Below are positions 1-12,000 of a stretch of DNA of 64,000 nucleotides, in pieces; the stretch's first letter is position 1, and the number at the start of each line of letters is the position of its first letter. The notes under the pieces were generated by a model. The model saw only the letters and a list, made by a program, of their open reading frames with translations. It did not search any database and was not told the origin of the DNA. The DNA comes from Chromobotia macracanthus (lineage: Eukaryota; Chordata; Actinopteri; Cypriniformes; Botiidae). The stretch is taken from the NCBI GenBank assembly GCA_036877525.1, contig JAZGTH010000019.1, positions 6,959,501 through 7,023,500 of the forward strand, given 5' to 3'. A program made the translations under genes and the position numbers.

Positions 1-865
1 GAAATTGTGGTATTCATACCGGGTATCAGAACCCAGTAACACGGCGTTTGGAAAACCAGTTCACTAACCAGCTGTTTATGTGATCAGGTATCTCAGGACG
101 ATCTTTTTCATGTGCACGTGGCACCAAATAATAGATGGATCAAATCTCTCTTCTCAGAATGTAGAAATAATTCTCAAGTGTTACAGTTAAGGGCTGTTTC
201 TTCAGACGTTGATTAAGGCTTGTACTGGGTTACACTGTATTGTAATTGGTATTCTCCTCTGTGGTTTTGGCTTCATTTGTCTATGAGGAACCATTCCTAA
301 TAAAAGAGCAGGCTAATCTGCCTCTTCATGTTGACAACACTGGCACAGCAGAGCTGCACGGCTGGAGAAGGTGCAAGATAAGCACAGTCGAGCGTGCCGC
401 TAGGCAGCCTGGACACTGTGGTTTGCCACAAAACAGATGTGGATTTAGGAGACCACCCTGTAATCGTGTGGTGCACAAACGGGCCTGTAGATGAGTCAGA
501 GAGACAGAGAAAGTGAGAGATGACTCACCTTCTATTAACTGAGTTAACTACAGATTGCACTAGTGTTACATGGAAAAAAGTTTTGCATCCCAAAAGTGTG
601 AGGGCACACATGCAGATTTATATAGTCAGTCTGCATTGCTTGAAAAGTCCACTGAGTGCAGTTGATCCTGCGGCCACTGATGCATGGAATCAATTTATAC
701 AAGCAGGGCATGTTTGTTTGGAATCATCCTGATTTAAAGTCGTTTGTTACACTTTGTTCGTTAATTGGATATTTTTCTAAGGCTTTGGTTTATATACCTT
801 TTAATATTGTGGTCTACTGATATAGATCTGTTTCTGTGATATATAATGCATGCATTTGTTTATTT

Positions 866-898
<33 letters not shown>

Positions 899-1379
899 GA
901 GTGTGTGTGTGTGTGTGTGTCCCTAATGCATATATGCATACTGAATATACAGTTAAATGACAGCAAAACAGACATATACAAATTGTTAAGCCCTTCTTTT
1001 AACCCATATTTAATCCAAATTTGTGGGTATTTACTGATAGGGCTGTCAGCAGCTTTCCAGCTGATACGAGCAAACTGTCTGTCACTTCTGTGAAATGACC
1101 AAGTGGACACAGCCCAGAACCTGGACGACACCGTAACTAGTAAATAAGTTCTGTCGCATACTTTAAAACGACAGTGTACGTTTATGACAATACCACTGAT
1201 TTTGTTTCCAAGAAACAAAACTTTAAAATGCCATCTGTTTTCAGTGCCCATCTTTTATGTAATTTCTTCCTCGGTTTAGCAGATGAATAGCCGTCTGTTT
1301 GTTTGCGAGAGAGCAGATTCTTCACGTTAAAGGGCAGAGAGGGAGCGCAGGAAGGTGAGAAGTTTTTCTCTTCCTAAAG
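1..1379. other. 5' flanking region of nfix, no gene seen
   Basis: I see no exon or gene here. The open frames are short, have no recognisable family, and contain microsatellite-coded residues. The region is AT-rich and includes one compound GT/AT/GT microsatellite (868-920). GC content and CpG frequency begin to rise only after about 1380. It may contain distal promoter elements or the start of the 5' UTR, since the transcription start cannot be placed from sequence alone. Confidence 0.6.
868..920. repeat. Compound (GT)n(AT)n(GT)n microsatellite
   Basis: A run of GT dinucleotides passes into about eight AT dinucleotides and back into GT repeats. It is an ordinary compound microsatellite of fish intergenic DNA. 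The alternating purine-pyrimidine composition could adopt Z-DNA, but nothing indicates a function. Confidence 0.9.
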
Positions 1380-1525
1380 TTTGCGCTTTCACTTTCCGCC
1401 TGTGAGGCGGGGTTAGCGGCGCGGCGGCCGACGCGCGGGGGGACGGCGAGCCATTGCGATGCGGCAGCGCGGCGAACTTCCAGTCCAGTTGAAAACGCGA
1501 CCCGTTCGGCGCTTCTGAGATAACG
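1380..1525 (+). promoter_or_regulatory. CpG-rich promoter-proximal region / 5' UTR of nfix
   Basis: Directly upstream of the first coding exon the sequence turns GC- and CpG-rich, with a GGCGGGG GC-box-like core near 1407 and a dense cluster of CG dinucleotides around 1415-1445. This is what a TATA-less CpG-island promoter of a developmental transcription factor usually looks like. No convincing TATA box lies at the expected distance. The exact start site is unknown. The ATG at 1526 has an A at -3, a favourable initiation context. A short upstream ORF (1459-1518) lies inside this region if it is transcribed. Confidence 0.6.
1459..1518 (+). other. Upstream ORF of 19 codons in the nfix 5' leader
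   Basis: ATG at 1459 opens a 19-codon frame (MRQRGELPVQLKTRPVRRF) ending in TGA at 1516-1518, seven bases before the nfix ATG at 1526. If the transcript starts upstream of 1459 this is a bona fide uORF placed so that re-initiation at the main ATG would be inefficient, or leaky scanning would be needed. It is arginine-rich and has no recognised domain. Whether it is in the mRNA depends on the unknown transcription start. Confidence 0.45.
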
Positions 1526-1552
1526 ATGTACTCTCCGTACTGCCTGACACAG
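1526..1552 (+). CDS. nfix coding exon 1 (residues 1-9)
   Basis: Encodes MYSPYCLTQ, the NFIX-type N-terminal peptide, and ends in phase 0 at CAG|gtaaac, a good donor. Its 27 coding nucleotides match the usual first coding exon of vertebrate NFI genes. It sits in a CpG-rich stretch. The start is chosen because this is the only ATG giving the family N-terminus in the right phase; the next open reading would have to come from alternative first exons in intron 1. Confidence 0.95.
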
Positions 1553-4500
1553 GTAAACGCCTTCATTTAATTGCTCTGCTGCGTCTGGCTCTCCGGATCC
1601 GTGCCTCTCGCTGTTTTCTCCCCGTCTGTAATGCGGCTCGGTCATTGCGTTATTCATGGGAATTCACTTGGCGAAACGTTACGTTCACCCGTGCGTTCAT
1701 TCGCCGCTTCCCGCAGCCGCGCGGTGCGGTTGCAGGATCGATTCTCGCGCGTCTCGTTGCACATGGGTTAGGAGAGAAAATGGCGCTTCTCCCAAATCTA
1801 TTTTATATAAAGGACGCGGAGCAGACCCCGAGAGGGACACCGTAAGACCACACGGCTCGAGTCTGCCGTGTCGAGCTGTGAAATGATAACGGCAGATATT
1901 TATTCACGTTGTTCTTCATCGATGCTGCGATGTTTCGGGAAGACGTGACCCGACGAGGTGCCCGGCTGCACCCGTGCACGAACTTCTCCGCGCCCGGATG
2001 AGTTGAAGCGCGTCTGGTCAGACTGATCTTCTGCCTTCTCCGTGTGAGCGGTGTTGTGTATGTAATAAAAGCTGATTCAGGAACAGCACAACGTGTTTGA
2101 GAGACACGGACAGAGAAGAGTACCAAGCGTGTTTGGGAAACTTGATATTCATATAAAAACTTTATTTATTATGTCAGGACCGTGTATAACTGGGGCATGT
2201 GTTTCTGCCCTTATGCAATTCATGTAGGCTATACACATGTATTATAACCTATTGCTATTATTATTATTATTATTATTATTTTAAAAGGAAAACAGTTCAC
2301 TCATATTTTTCTTTTTGTTTTTCATAATCGCTCGTTTGTTCACCAGCTTCATTAATAACTCGGCGCTACACACACCTTACTTTAAATTAAAATGAAATTA
2401 CTCACTTCATAAAGTGATTTAAAACAGCACTGTAGGCCAAAGTTCAGTCCGAGCCACATGCGATAGAAATTTTATGCCATCCTGTCCTTCGGCTTCATTT
2501 ATGGTCTCCAGGCATTGAAAAATATTGCTGCTCTCTGTATAAGCTTACTCAATACTTGGCAGAGGGTCATACTTTTGCAATAACAAAATACCGCATTCAA
2601 CTTTGTAGGCCACGACTAGAACTTATTTGTGATGATTTGCTGAAGTATCTGACTGTATCTCGTTGTAATTGTTGCCTGTTGACATTTCCTTCGTTTTTTA
2701 AAGGTATAATCTGTGTCCATATCGGCCCACTCCTGAAACCCGGGCTCATGTTGTCTCGTCTTCAACCACGTAGCCTGTTGCTTCTGGAGAAGTGTTGTGA
2801 ATTTGTACTGAATAACGCAGATAAAAACAGAGAGTGTGTTTCCAGTCCTGTATAATATATACAGGTTAGTCTGGACCTTGAGTTGCCTGAAGAAACCGAA
2901 CCGGCAGTCTCGTCCATTTCACAGACTCCCTCGCACGGTGAGTCCCGGTTTACCGGCAGGCGCTCCTCCTGGCTCTTATATATTCCGGTGGCAGACTTTC
3001 GACAGGTCGTAAAAATCTTTCCCTCGGGGTGAAGGCACAAGTAATTAAATTTTCAATAGCAAACGTCCCGCAGGCCTGCCTAAACTTAAACGACATTGTT
3101 TTTTTATATATATATATAATTGTTGTTTTTCTTGTATTTCTGCTCTTTTTTATTCGGCTGTAAATCCGCCGCTCTCTTTTTCCCACACGGCAGAAACCGG
3201 AGGTGAATCCAAGACATCATCTGGTGTCAAATAAATCCGCTCTTCTCTTACTTTACGAAATCGGCAGCTTTTATGTTTCTTGCAAATAATTTCTCAGGTA
3301 TAATTATATATATATATATATTTTACAAATCTGAACACAAATGTCAGACTGTGTTTTTAAATGTTAAAGTAGCTGTATGTCTCTGACGGCCTGCGTAGAA
3401 GCCTTTTTCTCTGTAGAAGATGGTTCCTTCTACAAAAGAGTATTACATATAATCCAAGTTTTTTAATATTAATATATATATATATATATCTAGTATACGA
3501 AATCAAATGTGAAATGTTTGCAGTTTCCACCTTTGCGCGATTCTTTGGTTAAAGAAGCGTCGCGTCACCCCGAGGCTCTTAACCGGCCTAGTGAGCGCAC
3601 AACCCTGCTTATTAATTCAGTGTTGAGTGGCTAACCCTGACACTTATTTGTGCATATTATATTCATATTTTATTAGTCGAGCAATTTCTGGTGGGGGTTA
3701 AACTATATACCACAACCCCATTTTAAATATTTCGATCTGGGATCACTGTATGGTTGCCGCATTTATATCACGCACGTCAGTGAGGCAATATAAAAGCTAA
3801 ACAGTCTGAGAAAAGGCGTTTGGAAACCATCAGATGTGGACTAAAGAGCAACTTGCATGTTGATGAACTGCAAAAAACAAATAAATAAAAATGGATTTTT
3901 TAAATGCACAAAACTGGTCTTAACAAAATAATACTAAATGAAATGATTGCCTTTCGGTTAACCTCCAGATTCGTGGGATAAGTTAACCCGTTAGTTACAC
4001 TAAAGTTTGTGTCCAGATGAATTAATGATGCTTTTTGCCTTCTTTCTTTTAATTATGACGGACTGGCTCAAACACCCTCACTTTTTCTTTGCGCATTTTG
4101 GGGTGTATATTTGCAATGAAGACCATAATAGACATTATATATCCAGCTCACGGGTGCAACTCCCAGCCTTTAACACACTGATTTACTGATCGGTGATCGA
4201 AGTGATAAAGACTCTCAAACCGGCGGCCGCGCCACGTCTCGCTTTTGTTCAAATGAATCCCTCTTTTGTCTCTTGTGGCTTTAGATGCGATTCGGATTGC
4301 AGGCTGGATAAAAACTGCGGCAGGCCAAGTTTACGTGGAGTAAAAACTTGGGTGAGGTTTAGCGGTTTATGGGACGTTTTATGCGCCTTCAGAGAAGACG
4401 GAGACCAGGGGAGAGAGAGAGAGAGCGCACCGGAGGAAGCGCCGTGAAACGGGATGATCGGGCGTGCGTCTGCGCCCCCGTTCAGCTCCACCAGCGTGAA

Positions 4501-6623
4501 CGTTCATGATTTACTTTTGCCGTCGTTCTTATTTAATTACGGTTAATTATTGAAAAATAAACGAGGACCCACACAGAGCGGCAACAAATGCAAACAGTCA
4601 CTAATGAATTATTAACGCCGATAAAAGGCTTTCTGGAACAGGTGGGGAATCTCAAGCTTCCTGCGTAATGGAAGTTAAAAATGCGTCGCCGGTGCAAAAT
4701 GTCCTTTAGGGAACCCGAGGGCCTCGGTAGGAGCCTTACACATATTTGAGCCACTCAGCACAAGTGGCTAGCATTAAGTTTTCATTTATTTTGAATACTG
4801 CTGCAGTTTTGTTCAGAAATGATCAAGTGCATCCAGAGGAAGACGGTGTCAGACAGAAGCAGGCATTGTGAATGGGTCCATGGTGAATGAGACATGGATG
4901 AGCTTATATTGTTAACCACGCATTCTGACACCAATTTCAAATGCTGTAATGTTCAGATAAATGGAGCAATTTCTGTCTCACACTGACTGAGCCATTTCCT
5001 GTCTCGCTCTCACTGTTCACTGACTGTTGAGTAAACAGACTTTAACCAACACTTCTAATATATATATCTCTCTCTTTGTTTAATCAGTGATTGGGGTTTA
5101 TTAACTGGGCTCAGTTGGGGCAATGACTGTGTGCTGTTAAAGTGATTGAATCTGAGCAAACAGATGATTATTCTCACATTTGCTGTGAGGCAGGCAGGCA
5201 TTGTGTGGTTCACCTGGACTGAACAGGCTGTGAATAGAGGAAGAGAGGGAGAGAGGAACAACAACTGCTATTTGCTCCAGTTTACTTGCACAGCCCAGCA
5301 GGGAAAATTGTGAAACTAACGGATGCCGTGTGACGGAGGGGTGCGCAGAATGTGTACATACAGAATACAGAATGTTATACTTACAAGACGCAGGAAAAAA
5401 CAAGCTAGGACTGAGGCAGTTGCCCTGGGGCACCCTTTCAGCCTTTATCACAGGTAAATTATACAAAGAAATAAGTCTTAGCCCAAACAAAATCTAGCTT
5501 ATGTAAAACGCTGTACTCCTGACTGTAAACACTTGTGTGCCCCAGGGCTACTGTCATAGCGTGCTGACTGTTCAGCGTCTCCTGCATTAGACAGAAACAA
5601 ATAAATCAAACAATTAACTGATCAAGCCACAGCAAATCAGCAGCAATGTTGAAATTTCACATTGAGGAGCAGAGCTTCTGTTAGTCCTAAACATCAACGA
5701 GATGGTCAACACACTCTCAATAGGAAATGTCATTCTAGTAATGTCATTCTTTTATTACTTTACTCAGGGGTTCAGTTAAAACTCTGTCATTATTTTCTTC
5801 CTTATTAGTTTTGACAAAATGAGGCATAAACATTAGATTATTGGGATTTTTACATTATTTTGCCTGTTACATTTTAATATTGTTGCGCACTGGTAACGGG
5901 TGAGGTTAGCTCAGAAGTATTTTTTCTTTAGTACAATTACAAACTGTTTAAACTAGTGTCTGCATCATTTAAAAAAGAAAGAACATATTGGGGTCATTCA
6001 GATATGATAATATCCAGATTTTGCAAAGGTTTTTACAGATTCTTTCAAACTGAGGTGGAGAAAGATTAAAGTCACATTTCTTCTTTGAAACAGCATTGTT
6101 GGAGGTAGTAAACACTTAACTGGGGCCAATAAAGAGAGTGTGAACAGATAATAGGTGGAGTTCCCCGGGCTGCAGGACACCATGCTCCAGGAATCATTCT
6201 GAAAAGGCACAACAGTGCATTCCCACTCAAGCCAACATGCGTTTTTACAGCACCACTGCAGCTGGCAGTACTGCAGGCCGATCTGTTTGGTGTGGTAACA
6301 GCACAGCGTAGAAAAGAAAGGCCAAGCAGAGTTATATTATATTTATGTTCTTGGCAGAAACTGGCATACCAAAGTGTCTTAGATGGAAATACATGTGCTG
6401 TGTTTTAGCTGGCGGCTATTTGTGCAGTTCAAGTGCGGCGATGAAACCTCGGGTTCACAGAAGAACAAAAGTGTCAGTATAGCTGTTATAGTAGATTTAA
6501 GTCTCATGCTAAGAGATATAATAAGTTGCAAAAACAATGAGAGTCAACCAACCGCATGCTAAGCAGATTTATATTGTGCTGCTGATGTCTTTATGGAGAG
6601 CTTTAAAAGATATATACATATTC

Positions 6624-6659
<36 letters not shown>

Positions 6660-9002
6660 ATGTGTATATATTGTATAGTATTTAAATTATATTTTCTCTG
6701 GGATTGTTTCATGCTGTACCTCACACTTTCCTTTCAGACTTTCTTCCTGTGTCTCCATTCTCCCCTTGCCCACATTCTCTTTCATCTCACACTGTTGTTC
6801 TGTTGTTGTCATGGAGACAGATGCACGTATACAGCATGTGCACACCATTACAAACATTTATATGAATGCTCAATATGTTGTCATAATCACTGTACTTAGC
6901 AGAGCTGTGTAACAATAACGCCTTTCACAGAGGGGGCCAGGGGGCAGAGTCTTGAATTTGTCTTTTGCTCATTTATGTATAACTGGCAGTCTGGCTCAGC
7001 ACTGTTGTAGCTGAGTTTGAGTGACTTTCATTGGCCAGAAATAACCAACTTTTATAAAAGGTCACGGTTATGTTGAGGCCAGCACAAGCATATGGTTTTC
7101 CTGTGTTATTCGCCAGGTCAAGCGTTATCCTTACTGTTCATAATTTAAGATTAGGTTGAAGACCTCGAGGTAAGTAAAACACACCATACCTTGAGTCTAA
7201 ACTATTGGAATGATTTATTTGGCGTATAATGGCATGTAATCCATATAATGACTCTGTTCTGTTTTAATCTACTCCATTTAGGGTTATTCTATGTTCTGTT
7301 ATGTTTGTTTCTATTTGTTTCAGTTCTATTCAGTTGTATTGTGTGTTCTATTGTTGTGTTCTCTGTTGTGTTGGTGTATCTCAGTGTGAGTCTTTTGGAC
7401 ATCAACTGACCATGAAATGAGAGTGAGAGAGAGGCAATCCTGTAGTTACAAGACAGTTGTTAAAATGGGCTGTTTAAAAAGGGCGATGACTGTGTGTGTG
7501 TGTGTGTGTGTGTGGGGCTCTCTGTGCAGGTGCTAAATACAGAGTACAGAGTGTTTATAGTAGCACAGTAGCTGAAGAGGCCTGCTGTATCAGCCTAAGA
7601 CACTCAAGGTCGATTATTTCTATCCTGCAGGCATCTCGCTCTCTCTCTCGCTCTCTCTCTCTTGCTCTCTCTCTCTTGCTCTCTCTCTCTCTTGCTCTCT
7701 CTCTCTCTTGCTCTCTCGCTCTCGCTCTCTCTCTCTCGCTCTCTCGCTCTCTCGCTCTCTCTCTCTTGGTGCTGATGTCAGAAAGCTTACAGTCAACTGA
7801 CTCTAAACTAGAAATATTATGCAAAACATAGCTTTAACATTTTTTTAAAACGCATCCATGAATTTGAATGTTTTTGAATTTGAAAACTGCAAAGTGCAGT
7901 GGCTGCAACCATTGCCTCACATATCAATATTTGACATTTGGAATGAATTGTGTGACCATTATGTGATCATTCTGCAGATCTTGTGCTGTTACTGACCCAT
8001 CTGCGGCGATGTGACCCCATATAGGAGGACATTCTGTTCTTTTGGGCAGGAATGTGTATATCTGAGAGCATATGTGACAAAATGAGTATACACTGATTGT
8101 TGTGCTTGAATTGTAGAAATGAATGTAGAAAGTATGAGCGCTGAACCTCAATGACCATGAGCGTGGCAATCTCAGGGGAAAACAGAGCAATTAGTCTTTT
8201 CTGTTATTTACATAAACATTCCACCAGAGCGCCTGGCTTGAATGTACACACAGTATTTAAGACGTGTCATTTGTGAATGCAGGCTATGAAGGTGGTATTG
8301 CTAGACTGTAAAGCGATTTGTGCTCCTGTGATGACTTTGTAGACAGATTACTAGATTTTGGGAAATAGTCCCAATCATCACAGGTTTAATCATAGACCCT
8401 GTGAGAAATTAATAATCGAAACCTCAAACAGTGGCTGCATTATTAGTGAATATTTGACTATTTTGATCATAACTCGTGTGATCATTTCAACACTAGTCTG
8501 ACCAGGTCACCACAGCTTCAGAGCGAGCAATGTGTGAGAAATGTGGCGTGGTTACCACATGTTATCCGACTGAGGTGCGTTCTGTAATCCTGTGTAATCT
8601 GGCTGTGGTCTATTAGAGATTAATTGATTGCAATATATAATCTCAGCAGAGCATTATTTATGATGGTTATCATTGAAATTGCCCGTAATGGCAGATAATT
8701 ATGCCCAGATGTGGTCAATCTCAGATTAGCTTTTAAAGTCAACACACATTACAGTAAACCATTGCAGATGTGTAATACACACACACACAGACACCCTCCC
8801 TTTAATCTAAGCATTATGTTTGTGGAACGCAATGTCACTCTGCTAACCTCAAGTAAAATGCATTACCCCTTCTCAACACACACACCCCAGGTATATATGC
8901 AGGTGTATATACTTGCATACAGAAAGTTAATGTAGAAATATTTATATATATATATAAATATATAGCATATATCTCATGCTTGGGAATTTGAACAAAGCCC
9001 TG

Positions 9003-9066
<64 letters not shown>

Positions 9067-12000
9067 TTTGTCATATAACTTGCCCTGCATTGTTTGTCAT
9101 CAATGGTCATGAATGTGTGCTGTTACTTTATAAGTAATCAGACTAATGATTTTTGCCTGGCAGATGATAAACTCTCATACCCTTTAGCCACATCAACGCA
9201 TTAGAATATCTCAGAGAGCTGGGACCTTTTCACCTGAGTAACCGCCCGGCAGCCTCACAGAGCACCCTCACCTCATGATGCAAGCACCATGCTTGTGTCA
9301 CAGATTTACTTCCACTCAACATGATTTCTCATTGTATGCAGATATGCTGTGGCAAAACAAACATGTTTTGTCATGCCAGTAAAGCACAGCTACATTGAAC
9401 CTGAATGCTGTAGATGATCCTTGATCAGCCTCCATTACTACTGATCTTAGATCAGTAGGTCATGCATTTGATTATGGTAGAGACAGGACTTTGGTTCGGA
9501 AGGCTGGTTGCTGATCAGGCTTTTCCTTAAATGCATTTAGGGAGGAATGTGGTGAAAAGGGAGGGATGGTGGTTTTTAAATGAGTGCAGGGAGAGATGGT
9601 GGTTTCTGAAGGCGTGGAGGAGGTGATGTTTATTGACTTATGCACCAACCATAGAACATTACTGAGAAGAATGGATGGCAGGGGTCCAGGCATGGAGGAC
9701 GCTGGAGAGAAGGAGCATGTGTGTTTTTTAACACGTGACTTTAATCATATAATGTACCTAGAATGTAAGGAACGTTCAAGCTCAGTGGGACAGTTCTGTT
9801 TTAAAAAGTAAACTTTTAAAAAATCAGCAACTAAACATGTCAAACACTTCAATTAATGAGAGACGCTCCAATATCTCTTTTATCCAATAAAACAGCCTCA
9901 ATGAATGAGGCCCACAGCAGAGGCCTGACTCGAGCTGCCTGGCATGCCGCCAGCTTCCATGCGATATGTGTGTTTAGACTGGCTTTCACTGAGGTGGTAA
10001 AATCCAGCCCCCGACCTGAGGCACAGCGCAGTCATTGCTCTGAGTTATGCCAGCCTCTCAGCCGTGCCGCCCACCGCAGTAAAGAGAGAGGGGCAGTATT
10101 TAAATGCTTGCTTGAAATGCTTTGGCAGGGATGTAATCGTGATCTTGGCGTAGAAATCAGGCTCAGGAATTGGGTCATGTTCGGGTTAACATTCTGTCTG
10201 CTGTTAAACTCTCAAAGAATTATTAAATGAGCCCAATATTTGGCAACATCTGACAACGCTTATCGCTAAGCTCTGAGTCAACTGTCAAGACGGTTCATAT
10301 ATTTCTGTCCAATTGGCCACTGAGATAGTGATGATGTCATGAGCTCATTTCAGCTGCTGTCGGATCAATTGAATCAAGATCGTTTCGTAATGGAAGTGGT
10401 TACAGGTTATTGGTTGAGGGAGGTTCTGTATTCATTAAATAATGTTAACAGTAATTCTGTAACCAAGGTCTAATACTGAACTTTCCACCGCACCAGGTTA
10501 GCATTAGCATGAGCAGGGTGTTAGTGTAGTCTTGATAAAGTGCTTTGGGAGTTTTTTTTCTTTATTATGGTAACTTCTATGGTCCTCCTTATCACCTCCA
10601 TTTTAAGCACTCATTACTCTCACAGTCCTGTACACACAGGCTGCAGAAACTCAGGTTACACTAGGGGCCACTGCCAGGGGCCAGTGAGTAGTAATGATAC
10701 TTTGACTTTCATATGGTCTTACCAGAAATTAATTACAGTAATGTGTTAGACCAGCCTCATATTTAATCACCTCATTCATCAAAACAGTAAATGTTACTTT
10801 CTGAAAGCTCTTTTTCATTTTCCTGAACAATGCGAGTCTTGTCAAAGTACAACATTCAAAACTGACTCGCGTATGTTAACTATCTTTACATATATTTGGT
10901 TTAAAGATGCTATAAGCAATTTTAGCCATTTTGTTCGTTGCTCTTTTTAAAATGTTTATTCTGTTTATGGATTGTCTTAGTATTATTTTATGTAAAGCTT
11001 TCTCACAATGAATTTAGACTGTAAGCTCACAACTCTTATTGTACAGGAGAAAGTGTTGAGGTTATTTTAGCGTGGTGTTACACATTAGTGGGAAAATGTG
11101 GATGTTTGAGAACCGTTAACGAAATCAAATGTCATGAAAATGGCCGGTTCTCGATTCTCAGCCCTAACTACACTGACTGTTTTTCTTCATTGTATCTACA
11201 AGGTAAAGGCCTCAGGTACCAACATTGATATGCACATATTGGATTTCTTAAGGGGAGGAAAAGGAATGTTATATCCATATAACCATATTATCCCACTTAA
11301 GAGGCTCATTGGGTTGCCAAGTTTTGTCTGGGGAACTTTGTGTATTGTGCTCGTCTACACTCAGTGGTCTTCTCTGTGGTCACAGCCCTTTGGAATGCAT
11401 CTGAATTGTACGGTTGCCAGATATTATCGGTTTGATCAATGCTCCTCAAATGCACCTTGCAGGGTTTAGGTATTTTGTTCATCTTATCTTAGTGAGCCAG
11501 GAAACACAGGCCTGTGTGTTTTGTACAGTCTGTTATGGGCTGGGACAGGGCGACATGTAATTTTTTTCCCAGTTTTGTCCGCTGGCTTGCGTCCATTGCC
11601 ACACCCCACCAGTATTTAAAGAAGTTGTTGTATAGTCATTGATTTCCAGCGCTAAGAACTCTAAGTACTGTGAATGTACTGGGTAAATTCCCACAACGAG
11701 CCCAACGGAAGAAATCGGATCAGGCCCTGGGGTACTGTGGCGAAGAACTTCTCTGTTCTTCTACTGGACAAATTGTGCATTGAGTTCTCAAGTAGGCCTT
11801 TAACTCCTTCCTGTTTTTGTCCTCTAAGTGGCCCACATGCCATCTTCTTTCACAGTGAACAGTAAACCTCCTGGAGCCACTGAATCATATTTTCTCAGTG
11901 TTTTAAGAACCGCAGGCTAATTCTTTTGCCTGGACAGTGAGAACTGATGACTATGGCTTTATAGGACTTGGGCAATGGCATGTAGAAGTCTCCTTGGGCT

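Noticed and set aside
7496..7831. Open frames on both strands across the CT/GA tract
   Set aside because: They encode Ser-Leu or Arg-Glu repeats dictated by the microsatellite.
11134..11469. 111-codon open frame in intron 1 with methionine start and some hydrophobic stretches
   Set aside because: No family resemblance, AT-rich codon use like the surrounding intron, no splice-compatible ends, and no neighbouring exons. Treated as a chance frame.
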